DNA of 64,000 nt from Propionispira raffinosivorans DSM 20765 (GTDB lineage: Bacteria > Bacillota > Negativicutes > Selenomonadales > Selenomonadaceae), in contig NZ_KB905842.1 in assembly GCF_000381065.1 (NCBI RefSeq), positions 143,995 to 207,994 of the forward strand, written 5' to 3'. The first letter of the stretch is position 1, and every line of letters begins with the position of its first letter. A program made the translations under genes and the position numbers. Below are positions 8,864 through 17,363 of the stretch, piece after piece. The notes under the pieces are model-generated. The model saw only the letters and a list, made by a program, of their open reading frames with translations, was not told the DNA's origin and made no database searches.

Positions 8864-9714
8864 AAAGTCGACCCCTTTTTAAAACCAACGCCTAAGAAGA
8901 TTACGCCATACTCTGTTTGGGCTAAAGATTTGTGTATTTTAACGCTAGGACTTACAAGCTCAGCTGAATTGCCATGGAACATGCTTGGCGGTGATACACG
9001 CAGACCCAATGCTTTTTCTCTTTTATTGAGCATTGAACAGGCAATACCGCCGATAATATTCGCAAGTTCAGAAACCATAGCCAGTACTTCTTCAGGATTT
9101 TTGGCGGGGCGCCGTAAGATCGTTTCAGCAATTTTTTCAGCAACTTCAAATGATAAATCCAAAATCATGGTCCCGGTGTATTGACCGATAATACCAATGA
9201 TTGTAGTGACACCTTTCGATTGATAAGGGTCGTCAATTTCGGCATCTTCAATGAAACTTACGGATGTTTTGGCCATGCGGGTAATGTTTTGCGACAAAGC
9301 TTCCTTGAACGTATCCAATCCACGAGATAGCAATTCTTGGAAAAGTGTATCTGGTGATAAGACTTTACGGATTACTTCAAATAAATTATCTGCTTCTACT
9401 GGTTTTTGAACGTAGCCGGAAATGCCAACACGTTTTGCCTCTAGTTCAGTTTCTTCGTCTTTCATCGAACTTGATAGGATGATCTTGGCTTTCGGATCAT
9501 TCCTTAATAGGGCGCGGCTTACCTCAAAGCCATCTGCTTCGGGCATAGCTATATCCATCGTAACAATATCAGGTTTCGTTTTATTATACGTTTCGAGCGC
9601 CGTTTCTAGTGAATCAGCTTCACCAACAACTTCATAACCTCCATCTGTTAAAGTTTCGGCAATAATTGTTCGTGAAAATGGAGAATCGTCAACAATCATA
9701 ATTTTAATCGCCAT
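8854..9714 (-). CDS. Response regulator (CheY-like receiver) fused to a CheX phosphatase domain
   Basis: 286 aa from ATG 9714, chosen because AAAAGGAG lies 8 bases upstream; the GTG at 9723 is too close to that site. Residues about 2-120 form a receiver: acidic pair in MIVDDSP, phospho-acceptor Asp in TMDIAMPEADG, Ser/Thr switch in LSSSMKD, and Lys in VQKPV. After a linker with LFQELLSRG, residues about 150-286 are a CheX/CheC-like domain with the ExxN motif intact in SELANIIGG. Both catalytic sets look complete, so the protein could accept phosphate and also dephosphorylate CheY. It lies directly before cheX, overlapping it by 10 bases. No CheA, CheW or CheY gene lies in the window. Confidence 0.85.
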   Translation of the reverse strand: MAIKIMIVDDSPFSRTIIAETLTDGGYEVVGEADSLETALETYNKTKPDIVTMDIAMPEADGFEVSRALLRNDPKAKIILSSSMKDEETELEAKRVGISGYVQKPVEADNLFEVIRKVLSPDTLFQELLSRGLDTFKEALSQNITRMAKTSVSFIEDAEIDDPYQSKGVTTIIGIIGQYTGTMILDLSFEVAEKIAETILRRPAKNPEEVLAMVSELANIIGGIACSMLNKREKALGLRVSPPSMFHGNSAELVSPSVKIHKSLAQTEYGVIFLGVGFKKGSTLWM

Positions 9715-9855
9715 GCAATTCACTCCTTTTTATATTATATTTAGTATCTTTTTATAAGATTCGACAAAAAATATTAAAACCTTTCAAAATAAAATAGCTT
9801 TTTATGAGGATATATGTAAGAGCAGCCTTAGTATATTGTAGTTGCTGTTTTTCAC

Positions 9856-11577
9856 TTAACGAACAACGACTCTGTTGCGACCCGCTGTTTTTGCTTCATA
9901 TAATGCTTTGTCAGTGCGTTCAAATAACGCAGCTTCATTATCTTGAGCAGTAAGTGTTGAGATGCCGATACTTACTGTAACTTGAACGGTTTTTTTGTTT
10001 GTGGGTCTAAATGTTTTAGCAGCAAAATCACGACGAATATTTTCCGCGATTTTGCTAGTTTCGACTGCGTCAAGATTGGGGAGTAAGATAACAAATTCTT
10101 CACCACCAAAACGAAATGCGAGTTGAGTATCATTCAGGTTCTTTAATAAAACGTCGCTAAAGCCTACCAGTACCTGATCACCCTGCCAATGCCCGTAAGC
10201 ATCATTATATTTTTTAAAAAAATCAATATCCATGATCATAAGTGAGAGTGAGATACCTTCGGTGAGTGCCTGCCTGATTTCTTTTTGCATTTTACTATTC
10301 AGGCAGCGGCGATTATATAGTCCGGTTAATGCATCCGTCAAACTTAAATCACGATAATAATGTAAATTGCGAGTCAGTGTCAGCTGTGTAAGCCGCAAAT
10401 CACGGAAGCGTGCGGATAACGCAAGTGACAACAAAATAGATTCTAGTGCAGTTGCCAGCATGAGTACATTGGAGCTTGTTGTACGATCCGGGAGGAAGAT
10501 CCAGCCCAAAATTCCACAAGATAGAATCCCCCAAGCGAGAAGATAATAAATGGCCGAGCGAAATCCATTGCGAAATCGGTAGAATGCTAAACCTATGAAA
10601 ACTAGTGGCTGGATAAGTCCTAATCCATGAGACAGCCAATTTGCGGGAATTGAGCAGCCTAGTATTCCCAAAATACCAATGAGAATTGACAGGAGTAGAA
10701 TTAAATTAAAAATTCGTTTCAAAAATATCTCATCTGAATGTATTTGTAAAAATTTAGCGGAAAATAAAGCAGCGAACGAAAATGCGGCTGATAAGCAGAA
10801 CCAAAATAGAGCATTGTAAAGTCGATAATCGATATCCAGCCATAACCTTAAATGCCCATGTGAGTTGAATTGATAGATCAGCATGAAAGCGATATATAGG
10901 ACATAAAATAAATAGGTTCGATCTTTGAGTACAAAAACAATAAATAAATTATAGAATACCATGGAAAGCAAAATGCCATAAAATAGCCCGTAGGCGATGT
11001 TCTTTAGTAAAGCAGCATGGATAAAATCTTTTTCCTGCCAGATCATAACGGGCAGGTTCATAACAGAAACACTTTGCAGGCGTAAATAAATATACTCGCC
11101 TTGAATATATTGATGCGGCAGAGGAAATGTCCAGTCAGCGTCCCAAATCTCGCGTGCTGTACCAGGTCGCTCTGCGCCAGCTTGTTTTAGAATGTAGTTT
11201 CTGCCTTTAGCGATTGTCGAGTCTTTAACAGGAATATACACATCTAGTTTATTGATGCTGGGATTGGTAAAATTCAATAAGAGAGGATCGGATTCATCAA
11301 AATAATTTTCTGCCGGGGGAATAAAACGTACCCAAAAAACAGAAGGCGAGATGCCCAGTGAAATGTTTTCCTGCACATGCTGGTGAAAAGCTTCATCAAA
11401 ATCAGGTGAGCTTACGATCGAAAAATCGTATTGCCCATCGACATCTTCCAAAATTTCAAAATTTTTTATTGTAAAACTGCTGGCTTCAGGCGATTTTACT
11501 TCGGCTAAAGTTGTAGCTGTGTTCAAAATAAATAAAAAGGAAAGAATTGCGAATATCCTCTGTAGAGATCTCTGCAT
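9856..11577 (-). CDS. Membrane diguanylate cyclase with 7TMR-DISM sensor
   Basis: About 573 aa. A signal-like N terminus (ILSFLFILNTATTLA) is followed by a periplasmic 7TMR-DISM extracellular domain (about 30-175). Seven membrane helices span about 180-390, and a C-terminal GGDEF domain begins about 400 with LTDALTGLYNRR. The active site is RFGGEEF, so c-di-GMP synthesis is expected. The product-inhibition motif RxxD, normally just upstream, reads NDTQ, so allosteric I-site feedback is probably missing. Start: ATG 11577 with weak GGTGG six bases before it; TTG 11589 and GTG 11586 are alternatives. It stands alone, downstream of nothing obvious and upstream of the chemotaxis pair on the same strand. 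Confidence 0.9.
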   Translation of the reverse strand: MQRSLQRIFAILSFLFILNTATTLAEVKSPEASSFTIKNFEILEDVDGQYDFSIVSSPDFDEAFHQHVQENISLGISPSVFWVRFIPPAENYFDESDPLLLNFTNPSINKLDVYIPVKDSTIAKGRNYILKQAGAERPGTAREIWDADWTFPLPHQYIQGEYIYLRLQSVSVMNLPVMIWQEKDFIHAALLKNIAYGLFYGILLSMVFYNLFIVFVLKDRTYLFYVLYIAFMLIYQFNSHGHLRLWLDIDYRLYNALFWFCLSAAFSFAALFSAKFLQIHSDEIFLKRIFNLILLLSILIGILGILGCSIPANWLSHGLGLIQPLVFIGLAFYRFRNGFRSAIYYLLAWGILSCGILGWIFLPDRTTSSNVLMLATALESILLSLALSARFRDLRLTQLTLTRNLHYYRDLSLTDALTGLYNRRCLNSKMQKEIRQALTEGISLSLMIMDIDFFKKYNDAYGHWQGDQVLVGFSDVLLKNLNDTQLAFRFGGEEFVILLPNLDAVETSKIAENIRRDFAAKTFRPTNKKTVQVTVSIGISTLTAQDNEAALFERTDKALYEAKTAGRNRVVVR

Positions 11578-11790
11578 ATAATCCACCAACTGACATCGTA
11601 TTTAATGCATTGTAGTATATTTAAACTTCACAGCTAAAGGTGTTTCTATAGCTAAAAAATCTCCAAGCACTTTGGTCTGAAATCGTATGAAGCAGAATAA
11701 CTGGCATTTATGCAAATTATAGCACAAAAGTACTAGATTACAAAAATTATTTTATGCAGGTTAAGCTAGTTATGAGGCTAATTTATTACA

Positions 11791-11835
11791 AAAAAAGGAT
11801 ACTTAGATATAAAATCTAAAGTATCCTTTTTTTGT
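11791..11835. terminator. A/T-flanked hairpin between divergent genes
   Basis: AAAAAAGGATACT-TAGAT (from 11791) pairs with ATCTA-AAGTATCC-TTTTTTT (to about 11833), loop about ATAAA, one bulge. It has terminator form but lies between two divergently transcribed genes. It would therefore act in the leader of the channel gene or shield it from upstream transcription. Confidence 0.5.
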
Positions 11836-11853
11836 TCCATTTATGGTATATTT

Positions 11854-11886
11854 AGTATACTTGTATTTTTATTGGGCAAGTATACT
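11854..11886. promoter_or_regulatory. Inverted repeat in the leader of the K+ channel gene
   Basis: AGTATACTTG (11854-11863) and CAAGTATACT (11877-11886) are perfect inverted copies 13 bases apart, and the 8-mer AGTATACT is itself palindromic. A possible promoter TTGTTC (11832)-18-TATACT (11856) overlaps the left arm. The repeat ends 25 bases before the preferred start at 11912. Confidence 0.45.
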
Positions 11887-11911
11887 AGATTATCTTAGGA
11901 TAATAGGGGAG

Positions 11912-12922
11912 ATGGCCATTATAGCTGTATTGCAGCATATGAAATTAGCAATTATACTTTTAGCCTGTGTCGTTGTAGGCGGTGTTTCTGGATATATGGC
12001 ATTGGAGGATTTATCAATTTATGATGCAATATACCTTGTGGTGACAACGATTTCTACGGTCGGATATGGAGATATTACACCGAAAACTATAGCTGGTCGT
12101 ATTTTCACAGTTTTCTTGATTATTTTTGGTGTTGGTATTGTATTCTATACTTGGACTTTAGCCGTGAGCCTGGTTGTTGAAGGACGCATGAAAGATATTT
12201 TTGGGAGGCGTGAAATGAAAAAGCGAATTGGAAAATTAAGTCAGCATGTTATTATTTGCGGTGCGGGAAAAGTTGGGTCGAATGCGATTCTTCGATTGCA
12301 GCAAGAAAATGAAAAATTTGTCGTCATTGACAATAATCCAGTAATTTGTGAACGATTGGAACAAGAAAGAGTTCCGGTTATCCAAGGTGATGCTACGATG
12401 GATGACGTTCTCTTAGAAGCAGGTCTGTTACAGGCAAAAGGTGTTATTGCGGCTTTGTCGGGAGATGCAAACAATGTGTATATTACATTGACTGCCAGAA
12501 ACATACGCCCAGATATTTTTATTGTAGCTAGAGCGGACCGCCCTGAGGCAGAAGATAAAATGCGTCGCGCTGGAGCAACATCAGTTGTTTCGCCAGCGGT
12601 GATGGGGGGGCGCCATATGGTCAATGCCTTGACAAAACCGTTAATTATGGATTTGCTTGAAAATGTCTTTTATAATCAGGAAATCCATCTGGATATGGCT
12701 CAAATTACCATTCACAACGGTTCAAGTCTGATTGGTAAAGATTTGACAAATAGCGGGATTAAGACCGTATATGGTGCTATTGTTATTGCGATCCAACGCG
12801 GCACCGAAATGGTGGTAACACCAACGGCCGAAGAAAAAATTCGCTGTGATGATGTTTTAATTTTAATGGGAGAACGTGAAGCTCTGAATAAACTCAATCG
12901 ATTGGCTGGTAATGAAGCATAA
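11912..12922 (+). CDS. Potassium channel with RCK (TrkA-N/TrkA-C) regulatory domains
   Basis: About 336 aa. A two-helix pore module (Ion_trans_2) spans about residues 10-85, with the K+ selectivity filter TVGYGD. This is followed by a Rossmann TrkA-N domain starting VIICGAGKVGSNA, with the acidic nucleotide-binding residue in VVIDNN. A TrkA-C domain ends the protein (about 255-336). This is the MthK/Kch-type layout of ligand-gated prokaryotic K+ channels. The frame extends upstream to ATG 11843. The stretch between is not membrane-typical, contains a perfect inverted repeat and lacks a ribosome site, so I prefer ATG 11912 after AGGATAATAGGGGAG. Convergent with the next gene, with only 2 bases between stops. 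Confidence 0.88.
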   Translation: MAIIAVLQHMKLAIILLACVVVGGVSGYMALEDLSIYDAIYLVVTTISTVGYGDITPKTIAGRIFTVFLIIFGVGIVFYTWTLAVSLVVEGRMKDIFGRREMKKRIGKLSQHVIICGAGKVGSNAILRLQQENEKFVVIDNNPVICERLEQERVPVIQGDATMDDVLLEAGLLQAKGVIAALSGDANNVYITLTARNIRPDIFIVARADRPEAEDKMRRAGATSVVSPAVMGGRHMVNALTKPLIMDLLENVFYNQEIHLDMAQITIHNGSSLIGKDLTNSGIKTVYGAIVIAIQRGTEMVVTPTAEEKIRCDDVLILMGEREALNKLNRLAGNEA

Positions 12923-12924
12923 AA

Positions 12925-13377
12925 TTAATTTTCATAAAGCCATTCGAAGATAGCCGCATAGGTTTTGCTTTGAATTGAATTCGCATTTACCACACTTTTG
13001 TTTTCATCGTTTATTGTCGCGATCAGATTATTATCACCATCGAAAAAACGATAATTTTTTGACAACAGGGTTTTATCTTTTTGATTATAGACCGTATAGA
13101 TAACGCTGTACTTGATTTTATTCCAGTTGGCTGTATCATAGCTGGCTTTATACTTGGCAATTATTTCTTGAAGCATCGTTTGTGATAAATCTGTTTTTAA
13201 ATCTACACCAAGGATATCAGGAGAACCAATGGTTTTAACGGTGTTTGTATCGAAATAAACTGTGGCATCATTGTCCTTATAAGCTGTTTGCCAATTTGAT
13301 TGTGTGTCTGCCGCCGAAGCGGTCGTGAAAAACAACATAAAGAGACAAGTAATTAATAATAGTTTTCTTTTTATCAT
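12925..13377 (-). CDS. Secreted protein of unknown function
   Basis: 150 aa with a clear signal peptide: MIKRKLLL, hydrophobic core ITCLFMLFFTT, cleavage likely after ASA. The mature ~128 residues look like a compact beta-rich domain with aromatic repeats: NWQTAYKDNDATVYFD, IKYSVIYTVYNQKDKT, KNYRFFDGDN. The shape is reminiscent of the surface-adhesin E-like domains common in Negativicutes, but I cannot confirm this. It follows the coiled-coil membrane protein gene by 15 bases, so the two are probably co-transcribed. Its 3' end nearly abuts the convergent K+ channel gene. Confidence 0.65.
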   Translation of the reverse strand: MIKRKLLLITCLFMLFFTTASAADTQSNWQTAYKDNDATVYFDTNTVKTIGSPDILGVDLKTDLSQTMLQEIIAKYKASYDTANWNKIKYSVIYTVYNQKDKTLLSKNYRFFDGDNNLIATINDENKSVVNANSIQSKTYAAIFEWLYEN

Positions 13378-13392
13378 AGGTAATAAGCTCCT

Positions 13393-13704
13393 TTATTTTT
13401 CGCTTCCAATATTATGGGGACTATACAAATTTATCGTACGGATATCATTCGTATTTTGTTGTACTTGCATGGAAAGGGTCGATAGTTTCTGCTCAATCGA
13501 ATCCGTTTTTGATTTAGAGTTTGTGTAGGTTTGCAGGGCTGCTGTTTGTGTTTGCAGATCAACAATACTGGACTCAGTATCTGATAACCGCTTTTCAACG
13601 GCAGACATATCATGCTCGGCAGAAAGTTCTGTCTGAATTTGTTGTATTGTGGTATTTTGCTGCCAGATCACAATACTTAAGGCAATAATAATGATAAGAA
13701 CCAA
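13393..13704 (-). CDS. Small membrane-anchored coiled-coil protein
   Basis: At least 103 aa: one N-terminal transmembrane helix (VLIIIIALSIVIW), then about 75 residues of heptad-like coiled coil with repeated Gln/Thr (TTIQQIQTEL, VEKRLSDTESSIVDLQTQT) and a short tail. No family recognised. TTG 13704 has no ribosome site. The frame stays open for 14 more codons to a stop at 13747-13749, and an ATT codon at 13734 follows AAGG by 10 bases. That start would give the basic N terminus MKIFNIIKNC expected before a membrane helix. The true start is uncertain. Probably an operon with the secreted protein downstream. Confidence 0.55.
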   Translation of the reverse strand: MVLIIIIALSIVIWQQNTTIQQIQTELSAEHDMSAVEKRLSDTESSIVDLQTQTAALQTYTNSKSKTDSIEQKLSTLSMQVQQNTNDIRTINLYSPHNIGSEK

Positions 13705-13874
13705 ACAGTTTTTTATTATGTTGAAAATTTTAATACTAACACGACCTTATCTGTTGATAATAGATGCGGGGCTGATTTTTGCTATATGGGAAACTACTGA
13801 AAATATTATAGCATATCATCTGCTGGATTACATGCATCGTTGTATAACGGAATGCAGTTTATGCAAGCTGGTTT

Positions 13875-14771
13875 TTATAGTGTTATTTGTGTTTTAAAAG
13901 CAATAACTGCTGTTCCGCCTATTTGCACTTGCGTTGGTTCATTATTTTGGATTTTTACTTTTACATGTACTGTGCCTTCACGCAAAATGGTTTCTCCTTG
14001 TATTCCGGTAAATACAAACATAGAATGGTCATGTTTTACAATTTTGTGTTTAACCAGGTAGGCCCCGAGGGGACCGTTGGCATTGCCTGTTACCGGATCT
14101 TCTTCAATGCCAATTGCTGGGGCAAACATTCTGCCATGGGTTACTATTTCAGGGGTGTCATCCAGCGTAAAAACAAAATATCCATTACAGGCAATCTGTG
14201 CACTAAAATTACGCAGCATACCCATGTCAGGAGATAGTGCATTGAGCTTGGCACGTGACTTGATGCCAATCATTACTTTAGAGTGCCCAGTGGAAACAAT
14301 TTGTGCTGGGCAGCGTGGGTCCATATCAGCTTTTGTTAAGCCTAATGCGGTCAATAGCTGTTTTTCTTCTGTGGCTGAAAACAGTTCAGAAAACTCAATC
14401 TTTCCCTGTGTCATCCAGATGATATAATCCTTTGCTTTTATAATATCTACGGGCAAAAGACCAATGCCAATTTTTTGTATGAGCTGGCAGGAGCGAAGCT
14501 GCTTTTCAACGGCACGAGCATAGTGAGCGGCAATTGTAGCATGACCGCAAGACGGAACTTCGGTCGTTGGCGTGAAATATCTAAGCTTGACGTCATGTGA
14601 GGAATCTTCGGGTGCGAAAATAAAGGCTGTTTCCGAGTTGTTTAATTCGCGAGCAATCTTTTGCATTGTTTGTTCAGATAATCCATCAGCATTTGTGACA
14701 ACGCCGGCAGGGTTTCCTTTGAACTTTTCTGTAGTAAATGCATCAACTTGATAGATGGTATAGGTTTTCAT
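13875..14771 (-). CDS. PhzF-family isomerase
   Basis: 298 aa from ATG 14771, which has AAGGAG nine bases upstream; the longer frame lacks a site. Typical PhzF/diaminopimelate-epimerase-like double barrel. The N-terminal VDAFTTEKFKGNPAGV, the catalytic Glu in NNSETAF, the RYFTPTTEVPSCGHATIA motif, and the second-half glycine motif DPVTGNANGPLGAYL are all in the expected order. PhzF itself isomerises a phenazine precursor; most homologues have no known substrate, and no phenazine gene is nearby. It is divergent from the CBS-PAS sigma-54 activator, with a 34-bp palindrome between them. Confidence 0.88.
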   Translation of the reverse strand: MKTYTIYQVDAFTTEKFKGNPAGVVTNADGLSEQTMQKIARELNNSETAFIFAPEDSSHDVKLRYFTPTTEVPSCGHATIAAHYARAVEKQLRSCQLIQKIGIGLLPVDIIKAKDYIIWMTQGKIEFSELFSATEEKQLLTALGLTKADMDPRCPAQIVSTGHSKVMIGIKSRAKLNALSPDMGMLRNFSAQIACNGYFVFTLDDTPEIVTHGRMFAPAIGIEEDPVTGNANGPLGAYLVKHKIVKHDHSMFVFTGIQGETILREGTVHVKVKIQNNEPTQVQIGGTAVIAFKTQITL

Positions 14772-14934
14772 TGAACAGGTCTCCTTATAAAACAAATAAT
14801 TATGAATTTCTCTTCTGTTATAATAGTGCAAAATTTAGGATAAGTAAAAGAAAATTTAGAGATATAATAAAAATGCAGTTTGCTTTATTTTTGATAGATT
14901 TTATTTATGATATAAAATGCTTTTGATTATGCAT

Positions 14935-14968
14935 TATATTTGTTAAAATGTACATGTTAACAAATATA
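14935..14968. promoter_or_regulatory. 34-bp near-perfect palindrome in a divergent intergenic region
   Basis: TATATTTGTTAA (14935-14946) and TTAACAAATATA (14957-14968) are perfect 12-bp inverted arms. The 10-base centre contains ATGTACAT, so only one base pair of the 34 breaks the symmetry. It lies 164 bases from the phzF-like start and 94 bases from the activator start. It is probably a dimeric repressor or activator site controlling one or both genes. Confidence 0.6.
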
Positions 14969-15061
14969 CATAGATTATAAAAAATAATAGAGCTGCATTT
15001 TGAATTTGAAATAAAATTTGTAATGGAATGCATGATGTTTAAGTAAGGGAGAGAAAATGGT

Positions 15062-17113
15062 ATGTTAGTACGAGATTTTATGACGCCTAATCCTCATGTT
15101 TTAAACAAAAAAGCAAAATTAAAAGATGTTGTGAATTTATTTTACAAGTACAAGTTAGAAGCTGTTCCCATTTTAGATGAAGCTGGAAAACTATGTGGTC
15201 TTGTAACGAGAACCGACATTATTGACACAATGGTGGATCATTTGCCAACGTCGATTAGTATTGAGTGTATTATGACCAAAAGTGTAGTTACCGTGCATCC
15301 TGACAATACGCTGGAGGAAGCTTGGCAGATACCGATCACACATCTACCAGTTGTTGATTATGATGATAAAATCATAGGTTTATTAAACAGACAGGATTTT
15401 GTTGAAATCTTTTATAAAGAGTTGAGTAAATATAAGAATTCGGTACAGCAGTTAAGTGAATTATCATATAGCGGCGTTATCGGCATTAACCTCTATGGAA
15501 TAATCAATCAGATTAATTCGGTCGCCGCGTGTTTGCTTGGTGTACCGCAAGAGTGTGCTTTGGGAAAATTTATCCATGATGTTATTCCGAATACACGACT
15601 TATGGAGGTTGTACATACGGGCAAAAAAGAATTAGGTGCCACTATCGAAATTAATGGACAAAAATTGACGGTGAATCGAGCTCCTATTTGTGAAGGTTAT
15701 AAAATTGTTGGTGCAGTCGTAATTATTCAGGATGTCTTTCCCAAGAATACGCTTGAAAAAGAAAATTTACTTAAATTAGAGGCAAAAGCAGAAGTATTGG
15801 AGCAAGTCTTTAGTAGTTTGAAGCAAGGATTAATTATTGTTGATACGGATAACATCATTCGTTTTGTTAACGATGCCTATGAAGAAATAATGGGGATTCC
15901 CCGTGAAAAGCTGTTAAATCATAATGCGCAGGAGGCGGTTGAAAATTCAAGGATGCATATTGTATTGAAAACAGGAATTCCTGAACTGGATGCGATGCAA
16001 TCCGTGCAAGGTCGTCAAATTATTGCGGATCGTGTACCATTTTTTAAAAATGGAAAAGTGGTTGGTGCGATTGGCGAGGCGATTTTTAAAGACATTAGTG
16101 AGGTTGAACAATTATTAAAAAGAAATAAAAGACTGATGGAAGAAAATCCGGCGAATAAAAGGATAAAGAGTAATGATTTACAGCCCAAATTGATGACTTT
16201 TGAGAATATTATTGGGCAATCAAGGAATATGATCCAGGTAAAAAGTCTGGCAGCTAAAATAGCTGCAACGGATACAACGGTGTTAATTCAAGGGGAGAGT
16301 GGAACGGGTAAGGATCTTTTTGCCCAGGCCATTCATAATGCCAGTAATAGAAATAATAATAAATTAGTAGCAATTAACTGTGCGGCAATTCCCGCAGATT
16401 TACTTGAATCAGAATTGTTTGGCTATGATGAAGGGGCTTTTACCGGGGCAAAGAAAGGTGGGAAAAAAGGTAAGTTTGAAATTGCTGAGGGTGGAACTTT
16501 ATTTTTGGATGAGATTGGTGATATGCCAATGGTTATGCAGGCGAAATTGCTTAGAGTTATACAGAATAAAACATTCGAGCATGTAGGCGGGGAAAATGTC
16601 CATGTTTGTAATGTACGATTTATTGCTGCAACAAATAAAAATTTACAAGATTTAGTAAAAAAAAGGTTGTTTCGTGAAGATCTGTACTATCGTTTAAATG
16701 TCGTTTATTTAAAAGTTCCGCCACTTCGGGAACGGAAAGAAGATATTCGTGAAATCATTGAAATGATGATGCCGGTTATCTGTAATAATTTAAATATAAC
16801 AATTAAGCAATTTTCAGAAGAAGCAATCGATAAAATGCTTTTATATAAATGGCCGGGAAACATACGCGAATTGATTAATGTATTAGAACAGATTGCGGCA
16901 ACCGTTAGCAGCATGATCATTCAAGTAAAGGATATTCCAGCCTTTGTTTTGGAAAAAGAAAAGAGTGAGTATTTCGAAAATGAAAATATCGATGAGGCAT
17001 CACAGCTGCGGTCTGCTTTGGATAAAACACACGGAAATAAAGCACTAGCCGCTAAAATGCTGGGGATTCATCGATCAACATTATATGAAAAATTAAAGAA
17101 GTATGAAATATGA
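15062..17113 (+). CDS. Sigma-54-dependent activator with CBS pair and PAS domains
   Basis: 683 aa. Two CBS domains form residues 1-~120 (VRDFMTPNPHVL, ECIMTKSVVTVHPD), so adenine-nucleotide sensing is likely. Two PAS-like domains follow (~130-225 and ~245-350). The AAA+ domain (~375-610) has Walker A GESGTGKD, the sigma-54 contact loop GAFTGA, Walker B TLFLDEIGDM and an arginine-finger region RLFREDLYYRLNV. A Fis-type HTH ends the protein (ALAAKMLGIHRSTLYEKLKK). Family members bind an upstream site and drive open-complex formation by RNA polymerase-sigma-54. A terminator follows, then a consensus sigma-54 promoter 230 bases downstream that reads into the acyl-CoA oxidation operon, its obvious target. 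Confidence 0.93.
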   Translation: MLVRDFMTPNPHVLNKKAKLKDVVNLFYKYKLEAVPILDEAGKLCGLVTRTDIIDTMVDHLPTSISIECIMTKSVVTVHPDNTLEEAWQIPITHLPVVDYDDKIIGLLNRQDFVEIFYKELSKYKNSVQQLSELSYSGVIGINLYGIINQINSVAACLLGVPQECALGKFIHDVIPNTRLMEVVHTGKKELGATIEINGQKLTVNRAPICEGYKIVGAVVIIQDVFPKNTLEKENLLKLEAKAEVLEQVFSSLKQGLIIVDTDNIIRFVNDAYEEIMGIPREKLLNHNAQEAVENSRMHIVLKTGIPELDAMQSVQGRQIIADRVPFFKNGKVVGAIGEAIFKDISEVEQLLKRNKRLMEENPANKRIKSNDLQPKLMTFENIIGQSRNMIQVKSLAAKIAATDTTVLIQGESGTGKDLFAQAIHNASNRNNNKLVAINCAAIPADLLESELFGYDEGAFTGAKKGGKKGKFEIAEGGTLFLDEIGDMPMVMQAKLLRVIQNKTFEHVGGENVHVCNVRFIAATNKNLQDLVKKRLFREDLYYRLNVVYLKVPPLRERKEDIREIIEMMMPVICNNLNITIKQFSEEAIDKMLLYKWPGNIRELINVLEQIAATVSSMIIQVKDIPAFVLEKEKSEYFENENIDEASQLRSALDKTHGNKALAAKMLGIHRSTLYEKLKKYEI

Positions 17114-17174
17114 GATATATATAATATTTAATGCAACTTATATGGAAAGAGTATTTATTTTTAAAAGTGTTGGG

Positions 17175-17221
17175 AAAGTGTCGGAATAGACAATCGCTGT
17201 CTGTTGATCCGACACTTTTTT
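17175..17221 (+). terminator. Terminator that also carries GTGTCGGA inverted repeats (possible activator site)
   Basis: AAAGTGTCGGA (17175-17185) pairs with TCCGACACTTT (17208-17218), with an inner AGACA/TGTCT stem and a following T-run. It sits 62 bases after the activator stop. GTGTCGGA also recurs as a direct copy at 17230-17237, and GTGTCGG at 17417-17423. The region may therefore double as the upstream activator site, about 110-170 bases before the -24 element. Confidence 0.65.
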
Positions 17222-17346
17222 TGTTTGAAGTGTCGGAATTACGTGTGGTTTAAAAAGTAGTCATAACTTTTTTTTATAATAAAATAACCTTTAAACATCA
17301 ATGTTTTGATATTTTTTGATAATTTAATTTGATAAAAAGATAAGGT

Positions 17347-17363
17347 TTGGCATGTGAGTTGCA
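17347..17363 (+). promoter_or_regulatory. Sigma-54 (-24/-12) promoter of the acyl-CoA oxidation operon
   Basis: TTGGCATGTGAGTTGCA: GG at 17349-17350 and GC at 17361-17362, exactly 10 bases apart, matching YTGGCACGRNNNTTGCW at nearly all conserved positions. It lies about 90 bases before the acyl-CoA dehydrogenase ATG and directly downstream of a sigma-54 activator gene. Confidence 0.9.
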
